Shown one piece after another: positions 46,934 through 55,781 of a DNA stretch of 64,000 nucleotides. A program made the translations under genes and the position numbers. A model generated the notes under the pieces. That model did no database searches. It was not told where the DNA came from and saw nothing but the letters and a program-made list of their open reading frames with translations. This DNA is from an uncultured Allomuricauda sp. Lineage in GTDB: Bacteria > Bacteroidota > Bacteroidia > Flavobacteriales > Flavobacteriaceae. Within the stretch, counting starts at the first letter, position 1; each line of letters starts with the position of its first letter. The stretch covers positions 682,001 through 746,000 of the forward strand of contig NZ_CANLYK010000002.1 of the NCBI RefSeq assembly GCF_947495325.1. The letters run 5' to 3'.

Positions 46934-49897
46934 ATGAAGAAATTTTTGCTAACTACCTCATTACTATTTTTAACTATCATTTCTTTTGCCCAAGAAATAA
47001 CAGTTGCCGGAACGGTTAAAGATGATACCGGTGTTCCTCTTCCAGGAGCCAATATTATTGTTCAAGGCACGACCAAGGGAACCATAACAGATTTTGACGG
47101 AAAATATACTATTGACGCGCCTTCAGATGGCACCTTGATTTTTTCTTCGCTTGGCTTTGAGACCAAGACAATAGCTATAGGAGGAAAAACAACCATAGAT
47201 GCAATGCTGGCGACATCTGCCGAGCAGTTGGAGGAAGCCATTGTTGTTGGAACCAGAGGCCAACCCAGGACCAAATTGGAAACCGCATCTCCAGTAGATG
47301 TAATCAGTATAAGCAAACAGCAGATAAATATGCCTCAATTGGATGTTGGGCAAATGTTGGTCGCTTCGGCACCCTCGTTTACAGCGGTGCGATCACAAGG
47401 CGGTGATTTAAGTTCAGCTGTTAACCCACCACAGTTAAGAGGTCTGGGCCCCAATCAACTTTTGGTTCTTGTGAATGGTAAAAGGCGGCATAGTGGCGCG
47501 CAATTGATTGGCACAGCAACAGGGGGTACGGCAAATTCCGTAGATATGGACTTTATAACCCCAGATGCTATTGACAGAATAGAAGTATTACGGGACGGAG
47601 CTTCTGCACAATATGGATCAGACGCCATTGCAGGGGTTATTAATCTTGTTACCAGAAAAGGCACGGATAAATTTACCGCAAATTATTCAATGGGATTTTA
47701 CACCAATAACAATCCTGATTTAAGTGATTCCAATATTAGCGAATCAGACCAAGCATTGCTTGAAGATACTGACGGAATTGATGGTATTACACACCAACTA
47801 GGAGTCAATTATGGAGTCTCTTTTGACAGTGGTGGTTATCTTAACGTTGCCGGAATGTATCGCCAAAACGAAGCAGCCATCCGTCCAAATATTAGCGGTG
47901 CCACCCCATACGGTGATTCGTATTTGAACAATGAAAGAACGGATGCTCAGGGAAATATTATTATTACCAACCCTGAATTATTGGCAGCCCAAGCTGCGGG
48001 TGATGCTGCTCTTGCTGCAGAACTTCAGACCGATGCAGGACTACTGGCAGCTCGTGGTCTTACACAAAGAGATATCTCAACCTTTGCAGGCTTACCTGTT
48101 TCAGTGCTAGGTTCTGTTTCATACAATTTGGAACTTCCACTATCCCAAAATTCCGAAACAAATTTTTATTCTTTTGGCGATTTTGGATATAAGAATACAG
48201 ACGGATTTGGCTGTTTCTATCGTAGGTCAGCGCAAACGGATCGTTTTAATTATGATCTTTACCCCAACGGTTTTAGACCTCAAATGATAATAACCCAAAC
48301 CAATTTGGCCTTCACAGGTGGAGTAGAAGGAATGCTTGGGGAATGGAATTTTGATTTCAGTAATACATTTGGGACCAATACCCAAAGGTACGGGCAATTC
48401 AACACTTTCAATGCAAGCTTACAGTCAGAATCGCCCACAACAATGGATTTGGGGACTCATAAATTCTCACAGAATACGCTCAATTTTGACATTTCTAGAT
48501 TCTTTCCCGATTTCTTATCTGGTCTTAACATAGCGGGCGGAGCTGAATTTAGGGTAGAAAACTACATTATAAATCGTGGACAGCCGGAGAGTTTTGAAGC
48601 CGGAGATGCAGGGCTTTTTACGGCTACGGAAGATAATCAAGCACTCATTGGGCCAGACGGTTTTCCATTGGAAAGCTTAAATGGGAGCCCTATTGTAGAC
48701 GATAATGGAGAGGCCCTCATATTGCCGTATGGTGGTGTTAGTTCCTATCCAGTATTGCAATACAGTCCAAACTGCCAATGTTTTAGAGGTTTTGCCCCAG
48801 AAAACGAAGCAAACGAGTTTCGCTCGGTTACCGGACTTTATTTGGATGCGGAATTGGATGTTACGGATAAATGGTTCGTAAGTGCAGCAGTTCGTACAGA
48901 ACAATACTCAGATTTTGGAGGGGTTTTTACCGGAAAATTTGCTACACGTTATTCCTTAACTGATAATTTGGCAATCAGAGGTTCTGTCAGTAATGGCTTC
49001 CGGGCTCCCTCCTTGCAAGAACTGAATTACTCACATACCTTTACCTTCTTTGTAGATTTAGATCCTTTTGATGGAACACTATATCCAAATAGCAGCCAGG
49101 CGGCAAAAGCAATTGGTATAGAACAGCTACAAGAAGAAAGGTCCACTAATTTTGCCTTGGGGGTCACGGCAAAACTGTTCGACAAATTAGACCTTAGTAT
49201 TGATGCCTATCAAATAGATATTAAGGATCGTCTGTTTACAACGGGGAACTTTAGCGCGGATGATGCTCCTGTATTGGAACCAATTATTGGTGCTGGTTTG
49301 GCAAGTTTTAGAATCAATGGTGGTGATGTTAGTACGAAAGGGGTTGAAATCGTAGCCAATTATTCAGATCGTGTTGGCGAAGGAATGCTGAACCTCAATT
49401 TTTCTGCAATCTTTTCCGAAAGAACCTTTGAAGGAGCCAACGTTCCTGATTTAAATACTGTACTGACCGATCAAGAACTTGAAGAGTTGTATATAGATCG
49501 ACAGGTAGTAGGTTCATTTGAGTTAGGTGTTCCAACAACTAATTTTATTGCATCCGCAACATATAGTCTGGGGAAATGGTCAGGCATGCTTAGAGGAAAC
49601 TATATTGGGGAAATATCTCGAATAGATGATGGAATAGGAACCTTAACGGATGAAAACTTTCCAAATGTTGGAGAGCAAGGATATTCCGATCAGACCTTTT
49701 CTGCACAGTTTACAACGGATTTGGGAATAACCTATGCAGCGTCAAAGAATTTATCTTTCACGCTCACTGGACAAAACATTTTTAATAATTATCCTGATTT
49801 ATATAGGTCTGAAGAAAGAGGTTTTTACTTATATGGTAATGGCCAACAAGGATCTCTTGGAGCTAACTATTTAGTAAGAGCAACATTAAGTTTCTAA
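46934..49897 (+). CDS. TonB-dependent receptor with carboxypeptidase-regulatory-like domain
   Basis: A 987-residue outer-membrane receptor. It has a signal peptide (about 1-19), a CarboxypepD_reg-like domain (about 22-110, TVKDDTGVPLPGANIIVQGT), a plug (about 120-245, with RGLGPNQLLVLVNGKRRH and VLRDGASAQYGSDAIAGVIN) and a barrel ending NYLVRATLSF. There is no SusD homologue; instead a small lipoprotein gene, a Tat-exported aminotransferase gene and a permease gene follow on the same strand. The adjacent Lrp/AsnC gene suggests an amino-acid-like ligand. The ligand itself is unknown. Confidence 0.93.
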   Translation: MKKFLLTTSLLFLTIISFAQEITVAGTVKDDTGVPLPGANIIVQGTTKGTITDFDGKYTIDAPSDGTLIFSSLGFETKTIAIGGKTTIDAMLATSAEQLEEAIVVGTRGQPRTKLETASPVDVISISKQQINMPQLDVGQMLVASAPSFTAVRSQGGDLSSAVNPPQLRGLGPNQLLVLVNGKRRHSGAQLIGTATGGTANSVDMDFITPDAIDRIEVLRDGASAQYGSDAIAGVINLVTRKGTDKFTANYSMGFYTNNNPDLSDSNISESDQALLEDTDGIDGITHQLGVNYGVSFDSGGYLNVAGMYRQNEAAIRPNISGATPYGDSYLNNERTDAQGNIIITNPELLAAQAAGDAALAAELQTDAGLLAARGLTQRDISTFAGLPVSVLGSVSYNLELPLSQNSETNFYSFGDFGYKNTDGFGCFYRRSAQTDRFNYDLYPNGFRPQMIITQTNLAFTGGVEGMLGEWNFDFSNTFGTNTQRYGQFNTFNASLQSESPTTMDLGTHKFSQNTLNFDISRFFPDFLSGLNIAGGAEFRVENYIINRGQPESFEAGDAGLFTATEDNQALIGPDGFPLESLNGSPIVDDNGEALILPYGGVSSYPVLQYSPNCQCFRGFAPENEANEFRSVTGLYLDAELDVTDKWFVSAAVRTEQYSDFGGVFTGKFATRYSLTDNLAIRGSVSNGFRAPSLQELNYSHTFTFFVDLDPFDGTLYPNSSQAAKAIGIEQLQEERSTNFALGVTAKLFDKLDLSIDAYQIDIKDRLFTTGNFSADDAPVLEPIIGAGLASFRINGGDVSTKGVEIVANYSDRVGEGMLNLNFSAIFSERTFEGANVPDLNTVLTDQELEELYIDRQVVGSFELGVPTTNFIASATYSLGKWSGMLRGNYIGEISRIDDGIGTLTDENFPNVGEQGYSDQTFSAQFTTDLGITYAASKNLSFTLTGQNIFNNYPDLYRSEERGFYLYGNGQQGSLGANYLVRATLSF

Positions 49898-49927
49898 AAT
49901 TTCAAGATAATTTAAAAAATAAAAGAC

Positions 49928-50431
49928 ATGATAAAGACATATATAGAAAAGTTAGGCGTATTCACAGTGTTGATGGTAATTTTCAGCTCATGTGATATAG
50001 AGCGATTGGAATCGGCCCAAGAAACGGCCGAAGGGGGTGGAACCATAGAAACCTTTACCGCTTATACCATAGACTCTACAGACCCCACGGGATCGAATGT
50101 TTATGGAAGAATAGTTTTCTGGAAAACCGATTTAGACCAGACGTTGGTACAAATTTCTCTCTACAACACCATTGCCGATATTATGCATCCGGCAGTATTG
50201 ATTAATGGAGCTGCAGGAGCAGGCACAACAACCCTGTTGGCATTGGATGAAGTAGATGGAAGCACGGGAGAATTATCGGACAACAAATTTTTTCTCATTA
50301 GTGATACAGCATTCTATGATTCTATCTCAGCATTAGATGCACATGTGAGCATAAGTTTAAGTCCATCTGATGATACCATAGTAGCAATGGGAGATATTGG
50401 AACAAACGCAGACCCTGTGGATTCAAATTAA
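49928..50431 (+). CDS. Lipoprotein of unknown function, possibly CHRD-like
   Basis: A 167-residue lipoprotein with lipobox LMVIFSSC (Cys at about residue 22) followed by an acidic/Gly linker. The mature domain is beta-rich (FTAYTIDSTDPTGSNVYGRI, FWKTDLDQTLVQISLYNTIA, HPAVLING), with the repetitive strand pattern seen in CHRD-type domains, but the match is not certain. It starts 30 bases after the receptor gene and ends 26 bases before the aminotransferase gene, so it is an operon member and may be a partner of the receptor. Confidence 0.7.
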   Translation: MIKTYIEKLGVFTVLMVIFSSCDIERLESAQETAEGGGTIETFTAYTIDSTDPTGSNVYGRIVFWKTDLDQTLVQISLYNTIADIMHPAVLINGAAGAGTTTLLALDEVDGSTGELSDNKFFLISDTAFYDSISALDAHVSISLSPSDDTIVAMGDIGTNADPVDSN

Positions 50432-50457
50432 ACCTTTTTAATCTTAAATATAGCACA

Positions 50458-51651
50458 ATGAAAACAACAACAATTGACAGACGAGCTTGGTTAAAGCGAG
50501 GAGCTTTAACAGCTGCTGGAGCAGTTATGCTCCCACACTTAAGCTTTGGAGAAACCCCAAAGGCACCAGTACTGTTGGATGCAAACGGTGATGCAATTTA
50601 CACGCCATTTTTCAAGGAATTCCTTCCGGATAATTACAGGGAATTACCGGAATTAGCGGCTAAGTTGAATGCTAATGAGAATCCATATGGCCCTTCACCC
50701 AAAGCAATAACTGCCTTGAAAGAAGTTGCAACTAAAGGTAATCGATATGCTTGGTTTGAGCTTTTTGACCTTATGGGAAAAATAGCAGATGCCGAGGGCG
50801 TGGATGTCAAGAATATTATGATGGGTCCAGGTTCTTCAGATTTGTTGGAGAAAACAGCAATGGTAATGTTTATGAAAGGGGGCAATGTAGTATCTGCAGA
50901 TCCTTCCTACATGTCATTGATACGAGTGGCAGAAGCTACAGGGGCCACTTGGAAAGCTGTGCCCTGCAAAGAGGATTGGGCTCACGATTTAAAAGCCATG
51001 GAAGCTGCGATAGATTCTGAAACAAAGTTGGTGTATATCTGCAATCCCAATAACCCCACAGGCGCAATGACCGATCATGAAGAGATGGTTGACTTTTGTT
51101 CCAGAGTCTCTGAAAAAGTCCCTGTGTTTGTTGATGAGGCTTATCTTGGGTTTTTAGAGGATGGCGCAAAGAAGAGTATGGTATCTCTTGTGAATCAGGG
51201 TAAGGATGTAATAATTGCCCGTACATTTTCCAAAATTCACGGTATGGCAGGATTAAGAGTCGGCTATGTTGTTGCACAAGAAGCTACATTGGAAAAAATC
51301 CAAAAGATTACACGCGGGGGAATGGGTATTTCCTATACCTCAATTTTTGCTGCTGTAGCCAGTATGGACGATGTAGATTTTCAGGATACTTCTAGAAAAC
51401 TCAATGCGGAGTGCAGGGAATATGTTTATAAAAGCCTAACAAAAATGGGTTTCGAGTATATTCCTTCAAGCACAAGCTTTATCATTTTTCCAATTGAAAT
51501 GGAAGGCAAGGCTTTCTTGGAAAAAATGACCGCAGAAAAAGTCGGGGTGCGTGCCTTTGAAATTAACGGAAAAAATTGGTGCCGTGTAAGCATGGGAACC
51601 ATGGAAGAAATGAAGCTGTTTACTGCAGCTTTAGAAAAAGTGCTTATTTAA
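50458..51651 (+). CDS. Tat-exported PLP-dependent aminotransferase (HisC-like)
   Basis: A 397-residue fold-type I aminotransferase. The N-terminus carries a twin-arginine signal, TIDRRAWLKRGALTAAGAVM (Arg8-Arg9), followed by a hydrophobic stretch and LSFGE. The enzyme part follows histidinol-phosphate aminotransferases: KLNANENPYGPSPKA, GPGSSDLLEK, VYICNPNNPTGAMT, VDEAYLGFL and the PLP lysine in ARTFSKIHGMAGLRVGYV. Tat export suits a protein that folds with its PLP cofactor before secretion. It would therefore act in the periplasm or at the envelope. It lies in an operon with the receptor and lipoprotein genes. The substrate is unknown; a role in histidine synthesis is unlikely given the export. 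Confidence 0.88.
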   Translation: MKTTTIDRRAWLKRGALTAAGAVMLPHLSFGETPKAPVLLDANGDAIYTPFFKEFLPDNYRELPELAAKLNANENPYGPSPKAITALKEVATKGNRYAWFELFDLMGKIADAEGVDVKNIMMGPGSSDLLEKTAMVMFMKGGNVVSADPSYMSLIRVAEATGATWKAVPCKEDWAHDLKAMEAAIDSETKLVYICNPNNPTGAMTDHEEMVDFCSRVSEKVPVFVDEAYLGFLEDGAKKSMVSLVNQGKDVIIARTFSKIHGMAGLRVGYVVAQEATLEKIQKITRGGMGISYTSIFAAVASMDDVDFQDTSRKLNAECREYVYKSLTKMGFEYIPSSTSFIIFPIEMEGKAFLEKMTAEKVGVRAFEINGKNWCRVSMGTMEEMKLFTAALEKVLI

Positions 51652-51762
51652 GTTTGTTAGAGTTAGCCCAAGAGTTGGATGTTAAAGCAACTATTTAATT
51701 TCCGCTCTTTGGGCTATCCTATATATTACCTATACAACCAAACCTTTCCAAACCTAATTACA

Positions 51763-52908
51763 ATGAATCTTGCGCTTCAAAAAACATTGGAACTCCTAGT
51801 CATAATAGGGTTAGGTGTACTACTTCAAAAAAAAGTTGTAAAACAAGACCTAAAAGGAGTAAAAACACTTATTCTTAGTGTCGCTTTGCCTGCAACTATA
51901 TTTGTTGCGTTGTTAAAAATTGAACTAAAGGGAAGCCTACTGGCCCTTCCAATTCTTGCACTAACCTTTAACTTATTAATGTTGTTGGCCACCAAATATT
52001 TTCTTGCCATTTCTTTGCCAAAAAAAGAGGATGCCAAAAAAAGAACGCTAATGATGCTTTTGCCTTCTCTGGCGCCGGGACTATCTTGTTTTCCTTTTAT
52101 TGTGGTTTATCTGGGAGATGATTATTTAGCTCTTGCAGCACTTGCAGATGTTGGAAACAAGGTGTTTGGACTGATTCTTTTGTACATGCTAGCCATGCAT
52201 TGGTATCATCTTAGAGCTGTAAAGAACCATTTAGTGTCTGCCAAAAGTAAAATGCGAAGCTTAGTCATGTCATTGATCAATGAACCCATTAATATAGTAA
52301 TAGTGGTTGGCCTTTTGCTTCTTGCACTTGGATTAAGCTTGTCTTCATTGCCGGGTTTTCTCCAAAACACGGTATTGAGCTTAAAAGTTTTGATGACACC
52401 TTTGGTTTTGTTGTTCATTGGAATGGCGGTAAAAATAAAATCAGGAGAATTTGGGTTTATTCTGAGTTTATTATTTCGAAGAGCAGGAATAACCTTTTGC
52501 TTATCGGCGCTTTTTGCAACATTTTTTCCGGCGTTGACCCCAGCCTTAATCCTATTGCTGGTTGTATTCCCTCAAAGCTCCTGTAGTTTTTGGCCCTTTG
52601 CCCATATGAGTGCGGTAAACTCGCTTGAAGAAAAAGATGAACAAAAAAAGCCAACGTTTAATATTGATTTTGCAGTCAATGTTCTTGCATGTTCGCTTCC
52701 ATTTTCTACAATATTGATTATTTCTATTCTTTCTTTTGGGGAATTTTTTGCGTCCGCCAGCACTTTATTCTTGTTTGGAGGTACATTTATTATTGGTTCT
52801 TTTCTCCCTTATCTTTTATCGAGACTTAAAAATGGTAACAAAAAGACAATTTCCACGTCAGAATTATCAAAAATGACTTCAGGGCCTTGTCTTGAAGAAA
52901 AGGATTGA
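51763..52908 (+). CDS. AEC-type permease, probable
   Basis: A 381-residue inner-membrane protein with about ten hydrophobic segments. Its pattern resembles the auxin-efflux-carrier (AEC) family: MNLALQKTLELLVIIGLGVL at the start, a central hydrophilic loop, and a second half with PLVLLFIGMAVKIKS. The ATG at 51763 matches the expected start of the first helix; an ATG at 51679 would add 28 polar residues. AEC proteins export or import small organic acids and amine compounds. It follows the aminotransferase gene (111 bases), so a metabolic link is possible. It is convergent with radA. Confidence 0.7.
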   Translation: MNLALQKTLELLVIIGLGVLLQKKVVKQDLKGVKTLILSVALPATIFVALLKIELKGSLLALPILALTFNLLMLLATKYFLAISLPKKEDAKKRTLMMLLPSLAPGLSCFPFIVVYLGDDYLALAALADVGNKVFGLILLYMLAMHWYHLRAVKNHLVSAKSKMRSLVMSLINEPINIVIVVGLLLLALGLSLSSLPGFLQNTVLSLKVLMTPLVLLFIGMAVKIKSGEFGFILSLLFRRAGITFCLSALFATFFPALTPALILLLVVFPQSSCSFWPFAHMSAVNSLEEKDEQKKPTFNIDFAVNVLACSLPFSTILIISILSFGEFFASASTLFLFGGTFIIGSFLPYLLSRLKNGNKKTISTSELSKMTSGPCLEEKD

Positions 52909-52925
52909 TTTCTTTTGGGTTTCTT

Positions 52926-54284
52926 TCAAAAAAGAGATTTGACCACATCCTCAATTTTTGAAACCAATTGAACATTGATAGAAGTGTTCTTAAGTCCAAT
53001 TTTATTGTTTTTTGAAACATAAATAGCGGTAAAACCTAATTTTTCAGCCTCAAGAATACGTTGATCCACGCGTTGTACAGGACGTATCTCTCCTGCTAAT
53101 CCCACTTCGGCTGCAAAACAAACCCCTTTTTCAATGGGAATATCTGAATTGCTAGACAGGATAGCGGCTAAAACTGCAAGGTCAATGGCGGGATCATCAA
53201 CAGAGATTCCCCCAGTTATATTTAGAAAAACATCTTTTGCCGCCAATTTAAAGCCCGCCCTTTTTTCAAGAACAGCTAAAAGCATATTCAAACGTTTGAC
53301 ATTAAACCCAGTAGCAGAACGTTGGGGTGTGCCATAAACGGCGGTGCTTACCAAAGCTTGAATTTCTATCAATAATGGACGCATACCTTCAACGGTGGCA
53401 GCAATGGCAGTACCACTTAGGTCTTGATCGTTCTTTGAAATAAGAACCTCGGAAGGGTTGTTCACCTCACGAAGCCCACTTCCCTGCATTTCATAAATCC
53501 CCAACTCAGATGTGGAACCAAACCGATTTTTAAGCGAACGAAGAATTCGGTATACATAATTGCGGTCTCCTTCAAACTGTAATACGGTATCTACCATATG
53601 CTCCAAAATCTTAGGTCCCGCTATAGCTCCGTCTTTGGTGATATGGCCTACCAAAATTACGGGAGTACTGCTTTCTTTAGCAAATTTGATAAGCTCAGCC
53701 GTGCTTTCCCTTATTTGTGAAATACTCCCTGCCGCAGATTCAATATAATCCGTATGCAAGGTTTGAATGGAATCAATAATTACCAAGTCCGGCTCTACAG
53801 TACTTATGTGCTGAAAGATGTTTTGTGTTTTGGTTTCGGTTAGTATGTAGCAGTTTTCACTCTCTGGATGAATGCGGTCAGCCCGCATTTTTATCTGTTT
53901 TTGACTTTCCTCGCCGGAAACATAAAGTGTTTTGTATGCTAGTTTTAAGGCAATCTGTAAAAGCAGGGTGCTTTTTCCAATTCCTGGTTCACCTCCCAAC
54001 AAAATCAAGGAGCCAGGAACAATACCTCCACCCAAAACCCTATTGAATTCTTGATCTTGTGTATCTAAACGAAGCTCTTTTTCATTGGATATTTGAGAAA
54101 TCCGTACTGGTTTTGTGACTTTTTTGACTGCATTGGAATCGGTCTTCCAGGCTCTTTTTTCTTCTTTTTGAACCACTTCCTCCACAATCGTGTTCCATTG
54201 TTTGCAGGAAGAACATTGCCCAATCCATTTGGGATATTGGGTGCCACAATTTTGGCAGAAGAAAGTTGTTTTGGTTTTGGCCAT
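52926..54284 (-). CDS. radA: DNA repair protein RadA
   Basis: A 452-residue RecA-related recombination factor. An N-terminal C4 zinc finger (CQNCGTQYPKWIGQCSSC) is followed by the ATPase domain with Walker A GGEPGIGKSTLLLQ, Walker B PDLVIIDSIQTL and the RadA-specific KNRFGS motif. The C-terminal Lon-like domain is present from about residue 270 (LLIEIQALVSTAVYGTPQRS). It helps branch migration of recombination intermediates. It is full length and convergent with the permease gene. Confidence 0.97.
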   Translation of the reverse strand: MAKTKTTFFCQNCGTQYPKWIGQCSSCKQWNTIVEEVVQKEEKRAWKTDSNAVKKVTKPVRISQISNEKELRLDTQDQEFNRVLGGGIVPGSLILLGGEPGIGKSTLLLQIALKLAYKTLYVSGEESQKQIKMRADRIHPESENCYILTETKTQNIFQHISTVEPDLVIIDSIQTLHTDYIESAAGSISQIRESTAELIKFAKESSTPVILVGHITKDGAIAGPKILEHMVDTVLQFEGDRNYVYRILRSLKNRFGSTSELGIYEMQGSGLREVNNPSEVLISKNDQDLSGTAIAATVEGMRPLLIEIQALVSTAVYGTPQRSATGFNVKRLNMLLAVLEKRAGFKLAAKDVFLNITGGISVDDPAIDLAVLAAILSSNSDIPIEKGVCFAAEVGLAGEIRPVQRVDQRILEAEKLGFTAIYVSKNNKIGLKNTSINVQLVSKIEDVVKSLF

Positions 54285-54367
54285 TCGTTTAAAATGAAGA
54301 GCCTAAAGATATGGAATTCGATGGTTGAATGCATTGTGATTTTTGGAGAGCAGGACTTTTGTAGAAT

Positions 54368-54566
54368 CTAATTTAACCCGTAGCGCTTTTTGATGAAAAT
54401 TCGTCAATTCGAGTGATTTTGCTTGGCAAGACCCAGAAAAATTGTATCGAGAATAGAATTTTCAATGACAAAGACCTTGTTCTCGATACTTTTTCCTTTG
54501 GAAAAAACTCGAACTGACGGTTTTTTGAAATAAATCAACTCAAAATTGTACTACGGGTTAAATTAG
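54368..54566. repeat. 199-bp element of nested inverted repeats (MITE- or REP-like)
   Basis: Perfect 16-base outer inverted repeats CTAATTTAACCCGTAG (54368-54383) and CTACGGGTTAAATTAG (54551-54566) enclose two further pairs. CGTCAATTCGAGT (54402-54414) faces ACTCGAACTGACG (54508-54520), with 12 of 13 positions complementary. GTATCGAGAA (54444-54453) faces TTCTCGATAC (54481-54490), perfect. The whole unit can fold into one long interrupted hairpin. No target duplication is seen. It fills most of the 328-base gap between radA and the esterase-like gene (54285-54612), in which no gene is visible. Confidence 0.75.
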
Positions 54567-54612
54567 CAAATAGTTTCCACCAATAACCCTAACGGTCCAA
54601 TAATCCAAGAAT

Positions 54613-55755
54613 TTAGTACCCGAAGTCTGCTTTAAGGGCATCAATTTTTTCCAGTGCCATATCCTTGGTCAAAAAGTCAATTTCTTCCATCTGGAATGCT
54701 TTTTCAAAGGTTTTGAATGCTTTTTTGGGCTCTCCAAGTTCCTCATAGTACTCGCCTTCAAAGTAGAAACCAAGCATGGTCTCAGGAAATTGTTTTTTAC
54801 AGAGTTCGGCCAAGGGCTTTAGAGACTCAATATCCTCTTTTTTCAAACAGGCCGCATAAATAGCCATAATGTCGTTTAATTCTACTGGTTTTTCGAAACC
54901 AAGGAGATTTTCAATCATATCATACCTGTCTTCCAGATACTTGAACACTGGATCGTTTGAAGCCAGTATTTCGGTTTTGTATTCTTTTGGGGTGATGGGC
55001 CTAAATATTTTGAACACATTGTCAAACGCCTTACTAATTCCATAAGCAGCTATGGAAACATGGTCCGCTTCATCATATTCATCAAAAAAATAATGCAATG
55101 TTTCTTTGTCAATGGATTTAAGGGCGTTGTTCATTTGAAGGATTCGTTGTCTATCTTCGGTCTTTTCCTTCTCCAACACAACATTGTAAAAGATTTCTTG
55201 GTTTAAGTCTGATAACCTGGACGGAACCCTGCTTTCCATTTCGGTAGCCAATACCGGAGAAATACTGAGGTAGGAATTGAAAAGGGACTTGTCCTTAAAT
55301 AAAAAGTAGTTTCCAAAATTTGCCGTAATGTCATAGCCAATGAACATTTTAAAGGGCGCAACACTATATTGTGTTTCTAAAAACGGAATGAGCTCTGTAC
55401 CTAAAAATTCGTAAAATTTTGCGCCTTTTTCAGTAGGTAGGCCTGTGGTTTGTTCAAAGTCACAATCTTCCCAACGTATGTCATCTTCAGCCTGATCTAC
55501 ACCCACTATAATAGCTTCTGGCATTCTCTGGTGCCTGCTGTAAAATTTTGCATTGGCCACTACCATGTCAAAAAGATATTCAGCATCCAAAACCAGAATT
55601 AGGGGATACTTTTTTTCTTCGGAATAACCTTCTGGAAAATAATAAGAAACTCCCCTTCTTTCTTGAAGCTTGAAGGATTCAAAAATTTCTTTTTTCACTT
55701 GGGCGCCAAGATTAAAACACAGTAGGCCTATAAGTAGAAATAGACATCTTTTCAT
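54613..55755 (-). CDS. Esterase-like alpha/beta-hydrolase-fold protein lacking the nucleophile
   Basis: A 380-residue exported protein with a signal peptide (MKRCLFLLIGLLCFNLGAQ). The fold is that of the putative-esterase (Esterase D/enterochelin-esterase-like) family: RRGVSYYFPEGYSEEKKYPL, LILVLDAEYLFDMV, EAIIVGVDQAEDD and ELIPFLETQYSV. At the nucleophile elbow, where G-H-S-x-G is expected, the sequence is FIGYDITANFG (residues 139-148), so the catalytic Ser is replaced by Asp142. It is therefore probably not an active esterase. A C-terminal part (about 275-375) has TPR-like helices (GEYYEELGEPKKAFKTFEKA). Confidence 0.78.
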   Translation of the reverse strand: MKRCLFLLIGLLCFNLGAQVKKEIFESFKLQERRGVSYYFPEGYSEEKKYPLILVLDAEYLFDMVVANAKFYSRHQRMPEAIIVGVDQAEDDIRWEDCDFEQTTGLPTEKGAKFYEFLGTELIPFLETQYSVAPFKMFIGYDITANFGNYFLFKDKSLFNSYLSISPVLATEMESRVPSRLSDLNQEIFYNVVLEKEKTEDRQRILQMNNALKSIDKETLHYFFDEYDEADHVSIAAYGISKAFDNVFKIFRPITPKEYKTEILASNDPVFKYLEDRYDMIENLLGFEKPVELNDIMAIYAACLKKEDIESLKPLAELCKKQFPETMLGFYFEGEYYEELGEPKKAFKTFEKAFQMEEIDFLTKDMALEKIDALKADFGY

Positions 55756-55781
55756 TTGGTCAAGTTTTATTGGGTAGGGGT

